NCBI GenBank assembly: GCA_963855995.1
Contig: OY979729.1
Location: 9,628,115-9,692,114, forward strand
From: Muricea muricata
Lineage: Eukaryota > Cnidaria > Anthozoa > Malacalcyonacea > Plexauridae
DNA length: 64,000 bases
Reading direction: 5' to 3'
Each line of letters begins with the position of its first letter. Position 1 is the first letter of the stretch. This document shows, in pieces, positions 1 to 11,900 of the stretch. The notes under the pieces were generated by a model. The model searched no databases, had not been told where the DNA came from, and saw only the letters and a program-made list of their open reading frames with translations. The translations under genes and the position numbers were made by a program.

Positions 1-1779
1 GTTTAAGTCTGAGAGAGACGCTTTAAGGTATGTTTTAGTCCGTTTTAGTGCTGTAACCTTGAATATTTAAACTTAAGATACGTCTAATGATAGTTTATTC
101 TAGTTTGCCGTGTTTACAAAATACCTAGAAACGTGTTTGGCGAAAACACAATCGTAACTTTTTTGATCGTTACAATGGAACACTGCCTAAAGAATGTCCG
201 GTTGTTTTTATCAAATCTTTCACGATTTAACATTGAAATTTCTTCACAGACGCTTTCAATTGTTTGATTTATGTATCCTTAACTTTTATCGTAATTGACA
301 GAACCGCAATGATTTTGCCTTTGAACAAATGAAATCCCTCACTAATTTGATATATTGTTTCTATGTATATTAATTTGCTGTGGAATGTAGTATTCTAAAA
401 AACCTGTGGACTGTGTTTTGAATACGCCTGTATTAGAATGCTGCGATATTTTACTCACCATTTTAGGTGTTTTATGAAGCAGATGGCAAACATTAGATTT
501 TTTAGTTCGGAGTTGTTTCTCCATCATGTGACATAACACACATGTTTTTTTAATGAAATGTGTAGGATTTAATTAGCATTTGTTTGCATAAATTTTCAGT
601 AGTGGTTAGTGCGTGAGCTTCCTGTGCTGCAGGCACTGGTCAAATTAGCTATAAAATTTGTTTTCGAACCATATATGTAACGTTTTCTGGTCGCAGAGTT
701 ATTTAGCTATGTCATCAGTGGCATATATTCATACTGCGATCAGAAAACATTACATATATGGTTCTGAAGCAAATTTCATAGCCAATTTGATATCCTAAAT
801 CGTATTTTAAACAATTTTAAAAGTTTTAATTCACTTTAAACCGGCTGTCTGCGCTTCCTATGGAAAAACTTAAGAATTCTAGACTGCCTGTCAAATAGTA
901 TCAAACACCAGATAGGCGGCTGTCGGCAGTTTAGTCACTTCGTAAATTAAAACGAAAAATAAACACATATTATTTATTTTTTTACTGAAGCTGCTTAGAT
1001 CTGACTGTCCACTGCACCCCACATCCATTTTAAGTGTTGCACTTATTTAAAGCATGGGGGATGTCTTATGGCATCCCACCAAAACTGGTACTGTAAATGA
1101 TTAACCGTTAGGCATACTGAGGGTGGTCACTTTTTAAAGTGGCTTCTAGTTAAACAATGATTAGGCCAATGCAGATGGGATTAAGTTTCTGGAAATGTTG
1201 CAATTAGGCTAATTATCCGAAGGGCTGAAGCAAATTCCTGTCAATGTCTCAAACTCGGACCCACAACCCCAAACTCGAAGATTGCTTAATGCAGGGGAAA
1301 CATTGCAATATGGGTGATGCCAGAATTTCTGTGAAGTTAGTTTGTTCAGCACAGTCTGTTATAACAAAACATGTTTCATTTAGTAGTTTGGTTATGTTTA
1401 AACAAGTACAAAGCTTAATTTTGCAATCACAGGGGAAAATTTTGACATTAGACTGGTGTGTAAGCATTATAACAGAGTTTTGAAGTGTTGGGTGTAACAG
1501 TGTCAACTTGACCGAAGTGTTGCAATGTTGTGTTGCAAAATGCAATTTGATCAGGCTTTGTGTTCATTTAAACATAACCTGAGTAATAAGCCTAACTTGG
1601 CCTGAATTTCTATTTTGATATCAATGCTAACTACTTGACAGTTGGTATTGGTTAATATTCATGCCAGTTTCAATACCATAGAACCATAAGGTATTCTGTA
1701 TAGTGTCTCCTATAAGGTGAACTTACCACCAGTCATATGAACATGGCCCGAGTTTATGAATATTTGTTTGTCTTTACAG
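1..1779. other. Upstream non-coding region of the acyltransferase gene
   Basis: I see no convincing coding exon here. The stretch ends in a splice acceptor (pyrimidine-rich run, then CAG at 1777-1779), so at least one non-coding 5' exon of the acyltransferase gene should lie in it, but I cannot place it. It also holds an inverted-repeat element at 642-788, listed separately. Confidence 0.5.
642..788. repeat. MITE-like inverted-repeat element
   Basis: Two arms of about 55 bp (642-696 and 734-788) are near-perfect reverse complements around a loop of about 37 bp. Both contain the CATATATG core and a GTTTTCTG/CAGAAAAC block. There is no coding capacity. Structure and length fit a non-autonomous DNA transposon remnant; the family is not identified. 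Confidence 0.6.
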
Positions 1780-1827
1780 TTAACTCAACTGACACAAGAC
1801 CTTCCACCTACCGCGCTAAATGTTGAA

Positions 1828-4011
1828 ATGAATTTCTATCAAAAATACAATGGAAATTCGTTCCCACTCATGGTCCACATCCTACTTTGCATTTTTGCTT
1901 TAGCATTTTGGCTTTTTGTTGCGTCAATTATCCTGCCATTTCTCTTCGTTTTCAACGTTTTCAAATGGTCGGTTGCCGTCTGGATTGTGTATAACCGTGT
2001 TGGAAAAGTGGTGAATAGTGAAGATGCACCTTACATGCATGAATCCGAACACAACAAGAACTATAATGTCTGCCTGTTTATGGTAAAAGGCGAACCTGAT
2101 GTTGAGAAGTTAAGAAAGTTATTCGATGACCGTGTTGTCGCAAATGATGGACATCCAAGTTACCAACGGTTAAAGAAGCGAATTCAGCGAAAGTATGGTC
2201 GATTTGTTTGGTCAAATGAGATTGACTTTGATATATCTAGGCATATAGTTAAATACGAGGGCACTCCTCCCGCCAATTCTGAGGAGTTAGAAAAATTATT
2301 TGGGGAAATAATAAGTAAGCCTCTTGCAGAAGATATGTCGCCATGGCAGGTTGTTTTGGTCCCATTACAAGCTGAAAATAAGTTTGCTTTCTTCACACGT
2401 GCTCATCATATCATTGGCGATGGTATCTCAATGGTAAATCTGTTTAGCAAATGTATGGATGATAAGCCTGTGCTGCTGAAACCAAGTGAGAAGCTGATTA
2501 AAAAGTACAAAAGCAGTGCATTAAAGAGGGTTCTTCACGGAATATTTACTGGTCCGCTGGTTCTGCTGAGTATTGCATTGTCGTCCTCTAATAAACCAAT
2601 CGCAAGGACTACAGATAAGGAAGGGGAACAGAAAGTGGCATGGACTGAAGCAATTAGTTTGCCAAAGATTAAGGAAGTCAAGTCCAAGATAGGTATTTTT
2701 GTAATACAATCTCGAATTCAGGGATCGATTTACTGGAGAGAGTGAGCCAGATTGGGTGCAGGGGCTGCTATGTTTTCATGATAAAGGAGAAATATACATT
2801 ACACACTACAGTAATTTGAGCATTTTAAAATGCATTGTCTGGAAATCATTTGCATGTAAAGCATATGAATATCATGTTTGATATTCCATTTATTTATTTC
2901 TTTAGCTTATGGTTATTGTGCAAAAATTGCTCCTGTATTTTGAAGGGGTGGGTGACACAAATTACTTAGACTAGCACAATCTTGAGTACTTAGCCCATAA
3001 GGATAACCCCTAACGGAACCCCCCCCCCCTGCCAGATCATGCTAGAATCATCTCTGTTGGAATTATTTAGTCTTGGTATTGATGTTTCAGTAGCACAGTT
3101 CAAACACCTTCATTTTTATCAATAGAGTTTTGTATTTTGCACAGAACTGAGATATCATTAACAATTTATACAGAACAAATTGTATTGTTGCCTAAGTATT
3201 ATTTAATATCATGGTAATAGGTATGTTTTAAAGGTGTGAATATGATTGCATGATACCTATGTGTTCCTAAATTATGAACTTGTAAATTCTACCTGGTTAG
3301 TATGTGGTACCAGAATGTGTTAGTATAGGTCAGGAATTATTGCCCCCCCCCCCGTCTTATAACAAGCAACGATACGTATTGTTTCCCATTGTTCCAGGTG
3401 CAACAATAAATGATGTTCTCACTGGTTGCCTAGCTGGTGCTGTTCGTAGGTATATAAAGTCGACCACAGGTCAATGTCGTGAAGATGTGCAGATTGCAGT
3501 GAGCATTAACACACGACCACCATCAATGTTACTGAAGGAAAACCTCCCCTTGGAAAATAATGCCACTGGTGTGATACTTAATCTCCCTGTGACAGAGGAT
3601 ACGATTCTAAAGCGATTGGAGGAATCAAAGAAACGAATGGATGCGATAAAGAACAGCTCGCATTTTCTAGTATTCGGGTTTATATTCAACCATGTTTTGG
3701 CAAATCTACCCGACTTCCTGGCAAGGTTAAGCGTGAATTCGTTAAATCGGCATTGTTGCCTTATAATGAGCAATGTTCCCGGGCCACTGAATAAGATGGT
3801 GATTGGAGGAGATGAAGTCGAGAGCATAATGGTGTGGCCACCGCTGGTCGGTGGCATTGGAATGTCCACAGCAATATTCAGTTATGATAATACAGTCAGA
3901 TTAAATGTCAAGGCTGATACATCTGCGTTTCCTAACCCCAAACTGCTTGCAGACTATTTTCAACAGGAGATAGATGAATTGTTTGAAATTTATGATAAAA
4001 AAGATGACTAA
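1828..4011 (+). CDS. WSD1/DGAT-like O-acyltransferase (wax ester synthase/diacylglycerol acyltransferase family)
   Basis: The two coding exons are 1828-2692 and 3398-4011, joined in phase 1 at GT/AG sites, giving 492 aa, normal for the family. The 5' part of the first exon (from 1780) is untranslated. I chose the ATG at 1828 because the in-frame ATG at 1756 lies inside the acceptor's pyrimidine tract. A hydrophobic segment lies at about residues 14-48. The acyl-CoA condensation motif HHxxxDG is present as HHIIGDG (H193, H194, D198). The C-terminal half has the WS/DGAT domain hallmark SNVPGP. The family esterifies fatty alcohols or diacylglycerol with acyl-CoA at the ER or lipid droplet. The substrate here cannot be read from sequence. 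It is the only lipid gene in the window and has no partner nearby. Confidence 0.88.
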
Positions 4012-4143
4012 AAGTTCAGAGTTAACTCAGCATCTGATGTTTGGAAGAGTTTGTTTTGTTTTGCATTATTGCATACATAGTATATATATATATAATGTGA
4101 AAACTTATGACCAACAATGTAGTTATTTTATCGGTGCTACAAG

Positions 4144-4296
4144 CAGTAGCGAAGCCAGCCCGACAATTTGGTCATGGTATCCAAATTTAAATCATTATCA
4201 TTATTCATTTCTTTAGAAATTCATTCCTTATACGGTCAAAAACACAGAAACATTTGCATCTGCATGATCTGAAATGTCGAGCTGGCTTCGCTACTG
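4144..4296. repeat. Short MITE-like element
   Basis: A 16-bp sequence at 4144-4159 (CAGTAGCGAAGCCAGC) recurs as its exact reverse complement at 4281-4296. The interior is AT-rich and non-coding. Confidence 0.5.
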
Positions 4297-4566
4297 GCTG
4301 CAAGGTTGTGCAGGTGTATATGAGGCCTGAAGTACCTTATGACATTCTAAACAGGTTTATGAAAAATTAATGTTTTGCACATTTTAGGGCACTAGCAACT
4401 GCAGGATAGCACACACATTGCACATGGCGTAAAAAATAGATACACAGAGCAAAATGTGGACTAACTTGATCTTTAGATGGTAACTACTTCATGCTATGCT
4501 TCTGTTGTGGTCCTGTAATTGTGTATACCATCTAACTAACACAATTACTAGAGTAATTAAGTTAAT

Positions 4567-4609
4567 ATGACACAGAAACAATCACTTCTAGACATTGTTT
4601 CTGTGTCAT
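4567..4609. repeat. Perfect hairpin with 16-bp arms
   Basis: ATGACACAGAAACAAT is followed after 11 nt by its exact reverse complement. It lies about 560 bp downstream of the acyltransferase stop codon. It may be a mobile-element remnant; a structured RNA is possible but nothing supports a gene. Confidence 0.55.
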
Positions 4610-5228
4610 AAAAAATAACTTGCTGAAATAGGGAAGGGACAGACAAAATCCAACAGCAGGTTAGGAGTGTTATTTCAGTCTTTGTTAGGCTTAGGAGCCA
4701 CAAGAGCCTTACAAGGTGATACATACCTCTAGATTGTATTTACCATGCATTACCAGAGCCCTGCTGTAATGCACAGAAAAAAAAACACTTGGCAGAGTTG
4801 ATGAAAGCAGTTTTGAATGATGTTTTGCTGCCCAGATTATTCAATGTTGTAAACACTTGACAATAATATTCAGTATTGTTACACCTGACTCGGGTTTGAC
4901 AATAATCTCAGTTGTCGAATATTGTTTACAGTGCTGGTAGCATTAGGCAACCCTGTTATACTGCATTGCTGTTGTGTGCATTAATATGTGTACTATGCAA
5001 AATTGCATGTATGAATGAACGATAATGAATATTTATTATAACCACTTAACTCTGTTTTAAGTAACTTATTACAGTAATATAGGTTTGTTATCTGAGGTTA
5101 ATAATTAAATTAATTTTATGTACAACAGGTAGTTGTATCACTTTCAGTCCTGCATATAGTCGTCTTTGTGTAGTTTTTATCTGTCTGTCAAATGTAGACG
5201 ATTGATCCAAAAGGAGGAAATCCAAACT

Positions 5229-5505
5229 AACTATACCGGATAGGAAAAACTAGATTTATATTATTCTAGATTCATATTTTATATCTCTGAGAATGGTTCT
5301 GAATTGTAATCTAATGGATCACTCTATCAGTTTTAAACTGATCTTCCTAGAGCTTAGAGGTCCAGTAAGGGTCATCTCTGATTGCCCTGTAATGTTACTA
5401 CTGGAGAAAACCAAAACTAAAGTAACTTTATAATATACTGGATAGCTCTATCAGTTTTAAACTGTCCTTTACACCGGATTGCTCAATCAGTTTTAAACCG
5501 TTCTT
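5229..5505 (-). repeat. Degenerate copy of the 114-bp tandem repeat
   Basis: Two to three diverged units show TCTATCAGTTTTAAACTG, GAGGTCCAGTAAGG and the AAACTAAAGTAACTTTAT junction, in the same orientation as the 8832 array. Confidence 0.65.
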
Positions 5506-5527
5506 TTTTGCTTTATTGCATATAAAA

Positions 5528-5657
<130 letters not shown>

Positions 5658-5903
5658 TGTTGCAAGAATATCCTTATCACAAGCTTGACACTTTTGTGAC
5701 GTCATCTATAGAGGTCTTACAGGAAAATAATGAAAATTTAAATAGGGAAAAAGAAATTTTTTTGCGTGGGAGTGGAAACACTGACAATATAAAAGCAAAT
5801 ATGGCCGACTACGCTAACAAATCGACAGAAATATGAGCGTCATTTTTGAACGTTTATGCAGTTTTCTGCCCAACAAATACACACAAATACATTGTTTAGA
5901 GAT

Positions 5904-5926
5904 ATGTCTAAAGGCCACCCCTTCAG
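5904..5926 (+). CDS. NCOR: Proposed first coding exon of NCOR
   Basis: ATG at 5904 opens seven codons (MSKGHPF) plus AG before a GT donor at 5927. The phase matches the exon at 8098, which opens on one base and then TAT GAT CAA. Vertebrate NCOR proteins also start with a short MS..G..P stretch. This is inference: a different upstream exon could supply the start. Confidence 0.5.
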
Positions 5927-8900
5927 GTACGTTCTAACAAAGCTTTCTAGATTGAATTATATCGTCCGAAATATTGCTTTTAAATACTAAACAAAGAGGC
6001 TTATTTGTCGGACAGTGACTACTGTGTACTTTGCAACAACATTGAACAGCAATATAAATATATATACACTGTATATGTAGTATTATTTCATCTACATTTA
6101 TAACTCTAGACGACCTCCACCCCGAGGTATATTTCAAAATTTTTTTTTCCATTTTTTTTAGTCCAATGTTTTTATTGTGCATAAAATTAAGTTAATATTT
6201 AATATTAATAATGATAAAGTCATAATAGGCAGCTGTTTTTGCCAAAATTTGCGGAAATTTAATATCAGGTTTCAGATTAAATGCTGATTATTTGGAGACT
6301 TGCTTTCAGTATGAAGATGATAAGGATTTATTCGCAGATCATTGGAGTATGTTTTCCCAGAAATTTTATCGTTGGATATTCTGTTTTTTACAAGAATTTT
6401 TGACGTCTTAAAAATTATTTTGTGTGATGCAGATACAAGTTTGATCGACAGGTGTCTGTGAGTTGCCAGTCGCCTGGGAATTAGGAAAAAACCAGGTCGT
6501 CAAATAATTTGCATCTGTAATTTACTGTTGGCTGGCAGTTTTAGGTTCTTGGCCTGCTTTGACCAGTGTAGTATTGCTTTATCATGTTTTTGGATGGATG
6601 CGATAAAAATAATTGCGTATTTTCTGTATCATATTTAACCTTACTAATGTATTTTCATTTGCTTTGTTTTTGCTAAATTTGCATAAGAAAAGTTTGTTAA
6701 TGTGTGATAAATTATAGTGCGAATTGCTGGATAGCTTTTGCTGTTGTGATGCAGGGTCAATTAATTGACTCTGCCCCCCTTTATGCACGGGTTGGCTTGT
6801 ATTCAAATGGTTATTTATATATATATGTATGAAATACAATAGTGAACACAAAAAAAATATCAAAGTTCTTCTTAATATATACATTGTTGTTGGTTTCCAA
6901 TCATCAATATTCAATTTTTGATTCTTCATGCTGCGTTCGTAGAGGTAGAAATTCCCACTATTGCGAACATATAGCAAACTGATGATCACGCTGTTCTGTT
7001 TGTAAAGCAGGAAAAGTGTGGTACAATTACCAGCTATTGCCAAGCAAGAGTCTTCTTGTCAAGTCCTCTTCTCCTCTATTCACCTTAGAACTCACTAGAT
7101 GGTTTCATGAAAACAGAACATTAGTGCAAACCCTGCGTGAACAGGCTTTCAGAAACAATACAGGAATAGTGGATCTTCTGATGGAATTCTAAATTTCAAA
7201 ATCTATTATTCCGGCTGTACAGTACACAAAAATTTAAATTTCAACCCCTGAGTACTAAACATAATTGTATTTAAAAAGCATGAAATCAAACAATTGTTAG
7301 CTTACAGTAAGTCAAACACATGAAGACTTGAAAGTGTGTTAACTGATACAGCCATTAGCAGTTGAACTTGTAGTTTGCTTTTTCAGTGTGTTGTTTTCAT
7401 GTTGAAAAGTGTACATTCATTATTTACAAACATGCATGGACGCAACATGAACTTTTGGTGGGCTTTTTGTGAATTTCTGTTTGACATAAGGAGTTCATTT
7501 GAATATAAACAAATGGTTGAGGAGTTTAAATTTGTTGTTCAAAAGTCTAAACGATGGCTGATGCTTCAATTTATGTAGTAAAATTTATGATCAAAAGTGT
7601 TTTGTCAAACAAAGAAACATTGGCTGTGTGTAGTTTAAATAACCATGAGAAAATTGAGTTAAATCAAGAATAAACAACATGTTTTTGCCCACTAAAAGTT
7701 CATGTTATGCCCTGGGCAGCAGCTTAGTTCAAGGTAAAGCCTGGTGTCCATTGTGAATGTCTTTATATATTCAATGTGATAGAGTATGTACACTGATCTA
7801 TACTTAATATGACTAATTTGAATACATCTCACATCAGAGAAGATAGATCTAGACTATATCACATCATCGAGAATGACTTTGCTACTTAGTATAAAGTAAT
7901 TTTCATGGAATATCGCCAAATATGAGGAATTGAAATGCCATATTTAAATAGGGAACATCGGACAGATGATTCTTTGACACTTCATAAAGGGGTATATTTT
8001 CAGATGCAAATTTTTGTTATTGGGTTGGGGTTTTTTGACAACGTTTTGGCTGTTGAAGTGGTGACAAATATATCATTCTGGATAACTCATTCTTCAGATA
8101 TGATCAAGGTCCGTATGAAAGGCACAGATCACGATACCCGCCCCAAGATGGAAGGTAATCTCAATTTCCCTTGAAACATTTTCATGCCATGAATGTAATT
8201 TCTGGGTCTATGTGGTCAGTTGCATGTGTAGGTAGGTAGTGCAGTCAAAACTTCATGTTGGTACAGGTTTCAGTTTCCCCTGCCACCACCACCCTCCTCG
8301 TCACCCATGATCAAAAACTCAAATGCATTGTTCAAAATAATATTTTAGTCATATTTTAATAAACACAGGGGGGGGGGGGGTTATCAGATATAAAGGTGCA
8401 CCTGAACATTTTATATCTATTATCTGGTGAAGCACAAACTGTGAGTGTTTTAAATGGCAGAAGACCCATTTCTAACCATCTTGCGAGTTCATTGAATATG
8501 AAGATATTTTCCACATAGAGAAAATTATGGCAAAAGTTTAATGTTGATTAACATTGATCTTTATCACATATTAATTGTGATAGTAACATGTTTCGTTTGT
8601 GTTTTCCTCATGAATATTAATATGAGTTTGTAAATTTTATTTGATATGTACGAAGGCGAGATATAGGATCTCCATACAAGAGACAGAGAAGGTCAAGTTC
8701 CAGTGGAAATGATTTCACAACATTTATGTACGAAGATTACCATCAGGAAGTGGGTCTGGGCAATTTCAATGATTTTAGTGCAATAAATAGAGACAGTATT
8801 TTGCCCAGGTATTGTCTACATATTTATATATTAACTAACTTTATTTATACTGCATGGTGTTAAACTGTTTATCCTAGAGGTCCTGTAAGGATCTCTTATT

Positions 8901-11900
8901 GATCCAGTGTTACTACAGAAGGAAACCTAAACTAAACTATCTTTATTTATACTGGATAGCTCCATCAGTTCTTAGCTATTCTTCATAGAGGTCCAGTAAG
9001 GATCATCTCTTATTGATCCAGTGTTGCTACAGGAGAAAACCTAAACTAAACTAACTTTATTTATACTGGATAGCTTTATCAGTTCTAAGCTGTTCTTCCT
9101 AGAGGTCCAGTAAGGATCATCTCTTATTGATCCAGTGTTCCCACAGAAGGAGACCTTTCTTCTATATGTATCACTTGTCATTTCAGAGATCGACGCCGTG
9201 ATGTCAAACCAACATCATCTCAAACGATGTCTTCACTTTCTGTGCAATCATCTCGCTCAACTGCTGGCAGTAAATCCACATCAAAAACTTTGCCATTATC
9301 CATAAATGTCTCGCTATCTGGCCACACACCAAATAAACCCCCAATGAGCAGCTCTTCGGCCAGCGGGTCATTATTGAGCTCCTTTCAGCATCCCGATCGT
9401 CAGTCCAGCCATCGTTCTTATGGATCCCAACCCAACTCGCCTTACAAGTCCGGATCCAGTTCCGCACCACAGTACGGTACAAGACCCGAGTCCACTCAGA
9501 GTTCAGGTCAAGGTGCACCTGTGTCATACCAAGTGAACAAACCAAATCCACCTACGGGACTTCTTATGCAAGCTAGCTCTGCTGATGTGAATACAAGCTT
9601 TGCTGTTGGCAGTACAGTCTTGTCCGTGAAGGTGGGTGTGAAATACAGCAACACCACCATAAAAACGTACAAGAGTATAGTCAACGCTCTGCCGAAAGTC
9701 GTGGGTTTCCTCCGGGTACTCCGGTTTCCTCTCACAGGGAAAGTTGACAGGGTGGGATAGGTAACACGGGCCTACAGTAATTGGCTCACGCTGTTGTGGT
9801 GACCCCGCCCCTGTGGCTAAGCTAAATAAAACAAAATAAAAAAATTTGTTGGAGTAAGTGTTAATATGCTTGATGGGACTATCAAAGTTGTTACAAGGTT
9901 TTTCCAGCAGGACTGATACATTCATGATATAACAATATTGTTGCAGCCTTGTGTTGTCAACTTTGTGACAATCTTGTTACAACAGGTCTGTATCAGAGTT
10001 GTTGGGACAACCTTGCAACAAGTCTGATGTCTCCAGCAAGCTTGTTCCAACAACTTGAGACAAGTAACGCGAACACAAATTGCTGACGATTTGCTACAAC
10101 ATTTTCCCTGCGTAGCACGCTGGTAGTGATCGATGGACGATACAGAGTATTCGGTAATCGATATCAGCGGTATCTAGTGTCCTGGCTCTCCCGTAAAATA
10201 TCCATTGTTCAAACAATTCTTTTGAAGTTTGGTATTTTTCTGCGTCCTGAACGAGGTTTACAGGCAGAGTCTATATTTCTTTTTATCAAATAGGAGGATG
10301 TTTATCAACCCAAAGTGGAAGCTGTTTCCCCAACTAATTCTGGTAAGTCTGAAAATTCAAGGACTGGACAAGCCTGTAAAATTAACAACTAGCAGCAAGT
10401 CTGTGTCTTTTTTAGCTGTGTAGATAGATTGAAGTAGCGCAAGGTCTTATGTTTTCGTATGGTTAAAGAACTGTGAACCTCATTGCAGTTAATCCTGTGC
10501 GGTTCAAACTTGCCCGCTTTGCTTGAATTAGTCAAACCACACAACACTTGGTAGTTGTGACTAAGGATCTCAGTTAGCTTCAGGCACTTGCAGGTAGTGC
10601 CGCTACCTGAGATCCCAACATTTGGCTGGCATGAGGTGATCCGTTTTCTGATTTGTGGCCCGTGTGATTTTAGAAACGGAAGCGGAAAAGGGGAACGACG
10701 GAGCTTCCAAAGAAGCGGAAAATAATACCAAAAAAAATGAGCTTTTGAAACAAATGGAAAAGGTTGACAAAGAAATCTCAGAAGCTGAGAAAAAGATCGC
10801 AGATTTGCAGGAGAAACAGGTACAGTAGAGGTGGTCTACTCGCTTGTCAACTCTCATAAAACTCTCGCTTGTCAAATTTCACCATCTCTCATACGAACTG
10901 TTCTTGTCAACGTTCATGCAAACTCTCGCTTTTCAACTCAGAAAACATTAGAAGATGAGCTATCCCAGGATCCTTTGTCGGAAGAAGACGAAGAAGAAGA
11001 AGGAGAAGAAAAAAAGGAAAACGAGGTCTTGAAAGAGGAAAATGAGGTTGTGAAAGAGGAAAACGGAGTTGAAGAAAAAAGCGAAGTAGAAGTTGTTTCT
11101 CCTGAGCCGAAGGAAAAAAGCTTGATTGAGAGAATTTATGAAGAAAATAGAGTAAGTTATTCGCCTGCCAACCCCCGGCGAAAATAGGCAAGCTCCTAAA
11201 GGAACAAGCTGTTTCAACCTCAGAAAAGGAAGGGGGGGGGGGGGAAGCAGCCAAACACGCAATTATGCGGGATCCACTAGCAATCGCTATGGCCAAAGAC
11301 GCTATTTAACTAGCTGATATGACGGTGAGTAAAAGGCCTGGAACTAGCTACCAAATAGAAATCCGTTTTGCTGTTGCTAATCACTTATATCTTATGTTTT
11401 CCTTTGTGAAACTTGTTGAAATTTAGTAACTGTCTTTAATAAAAAAAATTGTAAGTCTACCAGAAATTTACAGACAAAGTAAATTATATTTCATGAGAAT
11501 TTTGATATCTTGGATCGAAAAATAGATTTCTATTTGACAACTAGTGCCAGTACTTTTCCGTGTTTTCAGATCAACTGGAACAATAACTAGAAATTTTGTG
11601 TCCTGTTTGATTGCAGAAAAAAGCTGCCGAGGCACATGAAAGATTCGCGAGGATTGGTATTCCTTTACCTACTATGTTGGTAAGCACCCCTTTACTGTCG
11701 CTGTCCATCATTATACAAACATATCAAGATTCGCTGAGCCCAATTAATTTGTTGCTCGGAGATACTAGCGCTTCAGTTGTGCTAATCTTTGTAATGTATG
11801 AATGTTGTTTTCTTCTTACAGCCGTTGTACAATCAACCATCAGACCTTCCGTTCTACGAAGAAAACAGAAAGAAGTAAGTGGAAGATAATGTCACATCAT

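Noticed and set aside
1756-1827. ATG at 1756 as the start of the acyltransferase
   Set aside because: The codons from 1756 run through a pyrimidine tract and AG acceptor ending at 1779, so this is intron; the next in-frame ATG is 1828.
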